Assembly (NCBI RefSeq): GCF_017795745.1
Contig: NZ_CP059067.1
Coordinates: forward strand, 5,208,001 to 5,272,000
Length of the DNA: 64,000 bases
Source: Rhizobacter sp. AJA081-3
Lineage (GTDB): Bacteria > Pseudomonadota > Gammaproteobacteria > Burkholderiales > Burkholderiaceae_C
Direction: 5' to 3'
Under the pieces are notes generated by a model. The model was not told the DNA's origin. It did not search any database and saw nothing but the letters and a program-made list of their open reading frames with translations. A program made the position numbers and the translations under genes. Every line of letters starts with the position of its first letter. Position 1 is the stretch's first letter. Below are positions 58,515 to 64,000 of the stretch, in pieces.

Positions 58515-59615
58515 TCAGGCCGTGCGCATGCGCCGCGAGACCTCGTGAACGGTGTCGACCAGCACCGACACCGATTCCGGCGGCGTGTGCTGGCTGATGC
58601 CGTGGCCAAGGTTGAACACATGGCCGCCCTGCGTGCCTTGTGCCGAGCGCTGCGGGCCGAAACTCTCCAGCACCTTGATGGCCTCGGCGCGGATCTGATC
58701 CGGCTCGGCGAACAGCACGTTCGGGTCAAGGTTGCCCTGCAGCGCCACGCGATCCCCGGTCAGGCGGCGCGCCTTCGCCAAGCTCATCGTCCAGTCCAGG
58801 CCGACCACGTCGGGCGCCACACCGTCCACGCCGGCGGCGATCTCCTCCACCCACAAGCCGCCGCCCTTGGTGAAGACGATGTGCGGAATGCGGGCGCCGG
58901 CGTGTTCGCGCTTGAGCTGCTTGAGCACCCGGCGGGTGTAGGCGAGGCTGAACTCCTGGAAGGCCCCGTCGGCCAGCACGCCGCCCCAGCTGTCGAACAC
59001 CATCACGGCCTGCGCGCCGGCTTCGATCTGCGTGTTCAGGTACAGCGCCACCGCGTCGGCGTTGATCGCCAGGATGCGGTGCATCAAGTCCGGCCGTGCG
59101 TACAGCATGCTCTTGACCAGACGGTAGTCGTCCGAGCCGGCGCCTTCGACCATGTAGCAGGCCAGCGTCCAGGGGCTGCCGGAAAAGCCGATCAGCGGCA
59201 CGCGGCCGTTGAGCGCCTTGCGGATCGAGGTGACCGCGTCGAACACGTAGCGCAGCTTGTCCATGTCGGGCACCGCAAGCCGGGCGACGGCCGCCTCGTC
59301 ACGCACCGCGTGGGCGAACTTCGGCCCCTCGCCGAGCGCGAAGCTCAGGCCCAGGCCCATCGCGTCGGGCACGGTGAGGATGTCGCTGAACAGGATGGCC
59401 GCATCGAGCGCGTAGCGGTCCAGCGGCTGCAAGGTGACGTCGGTGGCGTACTGCGTGTTGGTGGCCAGGCCCATGAAGCTGCCCGCCTTGCCGCGCGTGT
59501 CGCGGTACTCCGGCAGGTAGCGCCCGGCCTGGCGCATCAGCCAGACGGGAGTGTGCTCGGTGGGCTGGCGCAGGCAGGCGCGCAGGAAGCTGTCGTTCTG
59601 GAGGGGGGCAAACAT
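58515..59615 (-). CDS. hemE: Uroporphyrinogen decarboxylase
   Basis: 366 residues. N-terminal [16 protein letters not shown] is the family signature, with [13 protein letters not shown] and the later [10 protein letters not shown] region. Converts uroporphyrinogen III to coproporphyrinogen III in heme synthesis. Divergent from cysK with 47 bp between. Confidence 0.96.
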   Translation of the reverse strand: MFAPLQNDSFLRACLRQPTEHTPVWLMRQAGRYLPEYRDTRGKAGSFMGLATNTQYATDVTLQPLDRYALDAAILFSDILTVPDAMGLGLSFALGEGPKFAHAVRDEAAVARLAVPDMDKLRYVFDAVTSIRKALNGRVPLIGFSGSPWTLACYMVEGAGSDDYRLVKSMLYARPDLMHRILAINADAVALYLNTQIEAGAQAVMVFDSWGGVLADGAFQEFSLAYTRRVLKQLKREHAGARIPHIVFTKGGGLWVEEIAAGVDGVAPDVVGLDWTMSLAKARRLTGDRVALQGNLDPNVLFAEPDQIRAEAIKVLESFGPQRSAQGTQGGHVFNLGHGISQHTPPESVSVLVDTVHEVSRRMRTA

Positions 59616-59662
59616 GACGCGATTATCACGCCCATAATCCGCCCGACCCTTGAGGAGACAGC

Positions 59663-60583
59663 ATGCGCGCCAGCAACGTCCTGCAGACCATCGGCAACAC
59701 GCCGCACATCCGCGTCAACCGCCTGTTCGGGGCTACCCACCAGGTGTGGATCAAGAGCGAGCGCGCCAACCCCGGCGGCTCGATCAAGGACCGCATCGCG
59801 CTGTCGATGATCGAGGCCGCCGAAGCGGCCGGTTCGCTCAAGCCGGGCGCCACCATCATCGAGCCGACCTCCGGCAACACCGGCGTGGGGCTGGCGATGG
59901 TCGCCGCGGTGAAGGGCTACAAGCTCATCCTGGTGATGCCCGACAGCATGAGCGTCGAGCGCCGCCGCCTGATGCTGGCCTACGGCGCGAGTTTCGTGCT
60001 GACACCGCGCGAGAAGGGCATGAACGGCTCGATCGCCCGCGCCAAGGAACTGCTCGCCGAGACGCCGAACTCCTGGATGCCGCAGCAGTTCGAGAACCCG
60101 GCCAACATCGACGTGCACGTGCGCACCACCGCCGCCGAGATCGCCGCCGACTTTCCCGACGGGCTGGACGCGCTAGTCACCGGCGTGGGCACCGGCGGCC
60201 ACATCACCGGCTGCGCGCAGGTGCTCAAGGCGAAGTGGCCGAAGCTGAAGGTGTTCGCGGTCGAGCCGGCGGCCTCGCCGGTGATCAGCGGCGGCAAGCC
60301 CAGCCCGCACCCGATCCAGGGCATCGGCGCGGGCTTCATCCCGACCAACCTGCACACGCAGCTGCTCGACGGCGTGATCCAGGTCGAGGCCGAGGCGGCG
60401 CGCGAGATGGCGCGGCGCTCGGCACGCGAGGAAGGCCTGCTGGTGGGCATCTCTTCAGGCGCCACGCTGGCGGCGATCGCGCAGAAGCTGCCCGAGCTGC
60501 CGGCCGGCGCCACGGTGCTCGGCTTCAACTACGACACCGGCGAGCGCTACCTCTCCATCGAAGGCTTCCTGCCCACAGAGTGA
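59663..60583 (+). CDS. cysK: Cysteine synthase (O-acetylserine sulfhydrylase)
   Basis: 306 residues. PLP lysine in [11 protein letters not shown] (about 42), phosphate/substrate loops PTSGNTG and [10 protein letters not shown]. The loop sequence points to CysK rather than CysM. ATG 59663 follows GAGGAG. Its stop overlaps the creB GTG start (GTGA). Confidence 0.93.
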   Translation: MRASNVLQTIGNTPHIRVNRLFGATHQVWIKSERANPGGSIKDRIALSMIEAAEAAGSLKPGATIIEPTSGNTGVGLAMVAAVKGYKLILVMPDSMSVERRRLMLAYGASFVLTPREKGMNGSIARAKELLAETPNSWMPQQFENPANIDVHVRTTAAEIAADFPDGLDALVTGVGTGGHITGCAQVLKAKWPKLKVFAVEPAASPVISGGKPSPHPIQGIGAGFIPTNLHTQLLDGVIQVEAEAAREMARRSAREEGLLVGISSGATLAAIAQKLPELPAGATVLGFNYDTGERYLSIEGFLPTE

Positions 60584-61275
60584 AGCCAGACATCCTCATC
60601 GTCGAGGACGAGCCCGGCATCGCCGACACGCTGCAGTACGCGCTGCGCACCGACGGCTTCGAGCCGCACTGGGTGGCCACCGGCGAGGCGGCGCTGGCGC
60701 GCCAGCGCGAGGCCCCGGCGGCGCTGTTGATCCTCGACGTCGGCCTGCCCGACCTGAACGGCTTCGAGGTCTTCAAGAGGCTGCGCGACTTCAGCGACGT
60801 GCCAGTGGTCTTTCTCACCGCGCGCGCCGACGAGATCGACCGCGTGGTCGGCCTGGAGCTCGGCGCCGACGACTATGTCGCCAAACCCTTCTCGCCGCGC
60901 GAACTGGTGGCGCGGCTGCGCACCATCCTGCGCCGGGCTTCGCGCACGCCCGTGGCCGCGGCGACGCCGGTGCTGCCCTTCGCCGTGGACGAGGGCCGCC
61001 GGCAGATCCGCTTCTATGGCCAGCTGCTCGACTTGTCGCGCTACGAATACGGCCTGCTGAAGACGCTGATCGAGCGGCCCGGCCACGTGTACAGCCGCGA
61101 CACGCTGCTCGACAAGGTCTGGGACGAACGCAGTGACAGCCTCGACCGCACTGTCGACGCGCACGTGAAGACGCTGCGCGCCAAGCTCAAGCAGGTGGCG
61201 CCGCAGCTCGAGCCGATCCGCACCCACCGCGGCAGCGGCTATGCGCTGGCCGAGGACCTGCCGCCCAGCCCGTGA
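60580..61275 (+). CDS. creB: CreB-like response regulator
   Basis: 231 residues, OmpR family. Receiver domain 1-120 with acidic pair EDE, phosphoacceptor Asp in LILDVGLPD, and Lys in YVAKPFSP; C-terminal winged helix about 130-225. GTG start overlapping the cysK stop, and stop overlapping creC. The CreB name rests on the clear CreC-like partner. Confidence 0.88.
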   Translation: MKPDILIVEDEPGIADTLQYALRTDGFEPHWVATGEAALARQREAPAALLILDVGLPDLNGFEVFKRLRDFSDVPVVFLTARADEIDRVVGLELGADDYVAKPFSPRELVARLRTILRRASRTPVAAATPVLPFAVDEGRRQIRFYGQLLDLSRYEYGLLKTLIERPGHVYSRDTLLDKVWDERSDSLDRTVDAHVKTLRAKLKQVAPQLEPIRTHRGSGYALAEDLPPSP

Positions 61276-62720
61276 GCCGCCGAACCATCGTCTTCGTCGG
61301 CATCCTGCTCGCGTATGCGCTGGGTGTGGGGCTGCTGATGTACCGGCTGCTCGCCGACATCGACCCGCGCTACCGTGAGTCGGCCGAGGAGTCATTGGTG
61401 GAGACGGCGCACCTGCTCGCCGCCACCGTCGAGCAGCACAGCAGCGAGGGCCGCATCGACGCGGAGCAGTTGCGCCCGGTGTTTCGCTCGCTGTACGCGC
61501 GAAGTTTCTCCGCGCGCATCTTCGGCTTCGAGAAGACTGGCGTCGAAATGCAGGCGCTGGTGATCGGTCGCGACGGCATCGTGCTGTTCGACTCGATCGG
61601 CCAGCGCGAGGGGGAGGACTTCTCGCAGTGGCGCGACGTGCGCGCCGCCCTGCAGGGCGACTACCGCGCCCGCACCACGCCGAAGATTCCCGGCGACGAG
61701 CTGAGCTCGGTGATGTACGTCTCCGCGCCGGTGCGCTCGGGCGGAGAGATCGTCGGCGTGGTCAGCGTGGGCAAGCCGGTGCAGGGCCTGAACCAGTTCG
61801 TCGCCGCGGCGCGGCGCAAGACGATGGTCGTCGGCGCGACTTCCGTGGCCGCGGTGCTGCTGCTCGCGGTGATCCTGTCGCTCTGGCTGGTGCGGCCCTT
61901 CGGGCTGCTGGCCGACTACGTGCGCTACGTGCGCTCGCAGCGCTCGTTCAGTCTGCCGCGCCTGGGCCGGCGTGCGCTCGGCACGCTGGGCGCCGCCTAC
62001 GACGAGATGCGCGACGCGCTGGCCGGACGCAACTACGTGGCCGACTACGTGCAGACGCTCACCCACGAGATCAAGAGCCCGCTGTCGGCCATCCGCGGCG
62101 CGGCCGAACTGCTGCACGAGCCCGGCATGCCCGCGGCCGACCGCCAGCGCTTCACCGCCAACATCGAGCGCGAGACTCAGCGCATCCAGGAGCTGGTGGA
62201 CCGCATGATGGAGCTGGCCGCGCTCGAGTCGCAGCGCCGCCTGCCGAAGGTCGAGCCGGTGGCGCTGCGGCCGCTGCTGGCGGAGCTGGTGGCCAGCGCG
62301 CAGGCCAGCGGCGCGGCGCGCAGCATCCGCGTCGAGCTGGCCCCAGGTGCGCCGGCCTGGGTCGAGGGCGAAGCCTTCCTGCTGCGGCGCGCGATCGGCA
62401 ACCTGCTGGCCAACGCGCTGGACTTCTCGCCCGAGGGCGGCCCGGTGCTCGTCGAGCTGCTGGCGCGCTCGCGCGGCGTCGACATCGTCGTGCGCGACCA
62501 GGGCCCTGGCATCCCGGAGTACGCCGACGCGCGCGTGTTCGAGAAGTTCTATTCGCTGGCCAGGCCGCACTCCAACAAGAAGAGCACCGGCCTCGGCCTG
62601 CCCTTCGTGAAGGAGATCGCCGAACTGCACCACGGACGCGTGACGCTGCGCAATGGCGAAGGCGGCGGGGCGGTGGCCACGCTGTCGCTGCCCGCCATCG
62701 AGGCCCCGCCCACGGCCTGA
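61272..62720 (+). CDS. creC: CreC-like sensor histidine kinase
   Basis: 482 residues. Membrane segment at 5-25, periplasmic sensor with VLFDSIGQREGEDFSQWRDV and SSVMYVSAPV, second membrane segment about 185-210, HAMP, H-box LTHEIKSPLSAIRGAAE and ATPase motifs N (NLLANALDFSPEG), G1 (DQGPGIP), G2 (STGLGLPFV). The sensor closely follows CreC. GTG start overlapping creB. Confidence 0.9.
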   Translation: MSRRTIVFVGILLAYALGVGLLMYRLLADIDPRYRESAEESLVETAHLLAATVEQHSSEGRIDAEQLRPVFRSLYARSFSARIFGFEKTGVEMQALVIGRDGIVLFDSIGQREGEDFSQWRDVRAALQGDYRARTTPKIPGDELSSVMYVSAPVRSGGEIVGVVSVGKPVQGLNQFVAAARRKTMVVGATSVAAVLLLAVILSLWLVRPFGLLADYVRYVRSQRSFSLPRLGRRALGTLGAAYDEMRDALAGRNYVADYVQTLTHEIKSPLSAIRGAAELLHEPGMPAADRQRFTANIERETQRIQELVDRMMELAALESQRRLPKVEPVALRPLLAELVASAQASGAARSIRVELAPGAPAWVEGEAFLLRRAIGNLLANALDFSPEGGPVLVELLARSRGVDIVVRDQGPGIPEYADARVFEKFYSLARPHSNKKSTGLGLPFVKEIAELHHGRVTLRNGEGGGAVATLSLPAIEAPPTA

Positions 62721-62773
62721 TCCGCCGGCCGGCTATGCTGCGAAGTTGGGCATGCCGGGGAGGGCTGCAGCGC

Positions 62774-64000
62774 GTGGATGCCAAGACGATTGCCTGGGTG
62801 CTGCCGCATCCGGGCTACGACGACGAACCGACGCTCGGGCCGCTGCGGGAGCAGGGCTTTCGCGTCGTCACCTGCGTGGCAGGCGAGACGCCGCCCGCCG
62901 ACGCCGAGCTGCGCGTGCTGCAGGCCGACCTGTTCGCCGACTCGCGCCGCCTGCGCCGCGAATACGTGCTCGACGCACGCCCGACGCTGATCGTGGCCAG
63001 CACCGCCGCGCAGGAGGTCGACGCGCTGGGCTTCATCAAGCCGCGCGACGACGTGGTGCGCGGGCTGCAGCCGGCCGAGCTGCTGGTGCTGCGCCTGGCG
63101 CGCTTGCTCAAGCATGCCGGCGGCGAGGCGCTGTTGCAGTCGCTGGAGTTCACCGACGAGCTCACCGGGCTGGCCAACCGCAAACGCTGGCAGTCCCAGC
63201 TCGCGCAGGAGCTGGGCAACGAACTGGCGCAGGAATGCCGCGCCGTGGTGCTGTTCGATCTCGACCACTTCAAGCACATCAACGATCGCTTCGGCCACCA
63301 GGCTGGCGACAAGGTGCTGCGCGAGGCCGCCGCGCTGCTGCTGGCCGAGACGGCGCCGGGCGACAAGCTGGCGCGCTGGGGCGGCGAGGAGTTCGTCGCG
63401 CTGATCTCGCGCTACGACCGGCAGACCGTCACTGCCGACGTGCAGCGCATGCTGCAGCGGCTGGCCGGCCATGCCTTCTTCCCGCCCGCCGCTGCGGCCG
63501 GCGGTGCGCCGTTCGAGCGGCTGATCAACCGCTTCGACGACACGGCGCCGGCGCCGCTGGAGGCCGACACCACGCGGCGCATGCCGGTGACGGCCAGCGC
63601 CGGGCTGGCTTTCCTGCGCGAACGTTCCACCTTCGCCGACGTGATGAACCAGGCCGACGTGGCGTTGTTCGAGGCCAAGAGCCGCGGGCGCAACCGGCTC
63701 GTCTCGTACGAGACGCTGCAGGAGGCCTCCGGCAACGAGGACCGCGATCTCTACGTGCGCCACTTCGAGAACGTCACCCGCGTGATGACCGAGCGCATGA
63801 CCTCGCTGGTCACCAACATGGGCCGCAGCCTCGTCGAGGCGGCGCGCCGCGAGGCCAACCAGGACGCGCTGACGCAGCTGCACAACCGCCGCTACTTCGA
63901 TTCGCGCCTGGCGCGCGAATTCGAGACGGCGCGCAAGCATGGCCGCTCGCTGACCATCGCACTGGTCGACCTCGATCACTTCCACGACGTCAACGCCACC
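62774..64000 (+). CDS. Diguanylate cyclase-type protein with two GGDEF domains (3' end outside window)
   Basis: 409 codons visible, open at the window end. Residues 1-120 are an unassigned, receiver-like N-terminal domain. A first GGDEF domain (about 130-310) has DLDHFKHINDRFGH and an intact WGGEEFVAL active site. After a helical linker a second begins (TQLHNRRYFDSRL, LVDLDHFHDVN) and is cut off. Start GTG 62774, with GGGGAGG upstream; the ATG at 62778 is in another frame. Two GGDEF domains in one chain is uncommon. Confidence 0.85.
   Translation, partial: MDAKTIAWVLPHPGYDDEPTLGPLREQGFRVVTCVAGETPPADAELRVLQADLFADSRRLRREYVLDARPTLIVASTAAQEVDALGFIKPRDDVVRGLQPAELLVLRLARLLKHAGGEALLQSLEFTDELTGLANRKRWQSQLAQELGNELAQECRAVVLFDLDHFKHINDRFGHQAGDKVLREAAALLLAETAPGDKLARWGGEEFVALISRYDRQTVTADVQRMLQRLAGHAFFPPAAAAGGAPFERLINRFDDTAPAPLEADTTRRMPVTASAGLAFLRERSTFADVMNQADVALFEAKSRGRNRLVSYETLQEASGNEDRDLYVRHFENVTRVMTERMTSLVTNMGRSLVEAARREANQDALTQLHNRRYFDSRLAREFETARKHGRSLTIALVDLDHFHDVNAT

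Noticed and set aside
62778-62990. Short frame starting at ATG 62778
   Set aside because: Out of frame with the GGDEF protein that begins at GTG 62774; peptide is low complexity.

Overview
The window is uniformly GC-rich, densely coding DNA. I read it as the chromosome of a nitrogen-fixing betaproteobacterium of the order Burkholderiales, near the Rubrivivax/Leptothrix/Methylibium/Azohydromonas group. The genus is inference from gene content and codon use. About 60 genes can be supported. I see no rRNA, tRNA, CRISPR array, insertion sequence or phage.

Left part (1-20450): the end of a nitrogen-fixation island. It starts with molybdate uptake and sensing (modB end, modC, modE). Then come peroxide defence (ahpC, ahpF), an isc-type Fe-S assembly operon (iscS, iscU, two A-type carriers, hscA, fdx) behind a sigma-54 type promoter, and a Pat-like acyl-CoA ligase/acetyltransferase. 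The block ends with nifV, nifW, fixABCX and a ferritin-like gene behind a second sigma-54 promoter with a NifA site, and then nifA. NifA carries the C-X11-C-X19-C-X4-C pattern of oxygen-sensitive NifA. A perfect FNR box lies upstream of its gene, so oxygen appears to act on both nifA expression and NifA protein.

Middle-left (20451-31422): two secreted proteins, then a leftward catabolic group (AllA, RpiR regulator, hydantoinase, PLP enzyme, polar amino-acid type ABC transporter). It is interrupted by a 610-bp non-coding block built of long inverted repeats. RlpA, a cytochrome P460 lipoprotein and a class IV aminotransferase follow.

Centre (31470-43192): the most unusual part. A SLOG-like protein lies tail to tail with a caspase-like protease that also has two TIR/deoxyribosyltransferase-like segments and a helical tail. 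That protease is coupled to a 117-residue protein. Divergent from them is an operon of a metacaspase, a 2006-residue protein with two alpha/beta hydrolase domains, a CHAT protease domain and a lysine/alanine tail, and a LysM-M15 peptidoglycan peptidase without a signal peptide. I propose it as a candidate biological-conflict or programmed-death system.

Right part (43235-64000): a lectin-like lipoprotein; an overlapping trypsin-like protease / FHA membrane protein / SDR operon; a second ABC transporter; a PhoX-like protein; DUF3237, LuxR and mmsA genes. Then come a probable small RNA region and a long operator-like palindrome before a UPF0149 gene, priA, hemE, cysK, creB, creC and a tandem-GGDEF protein that runs off the end.
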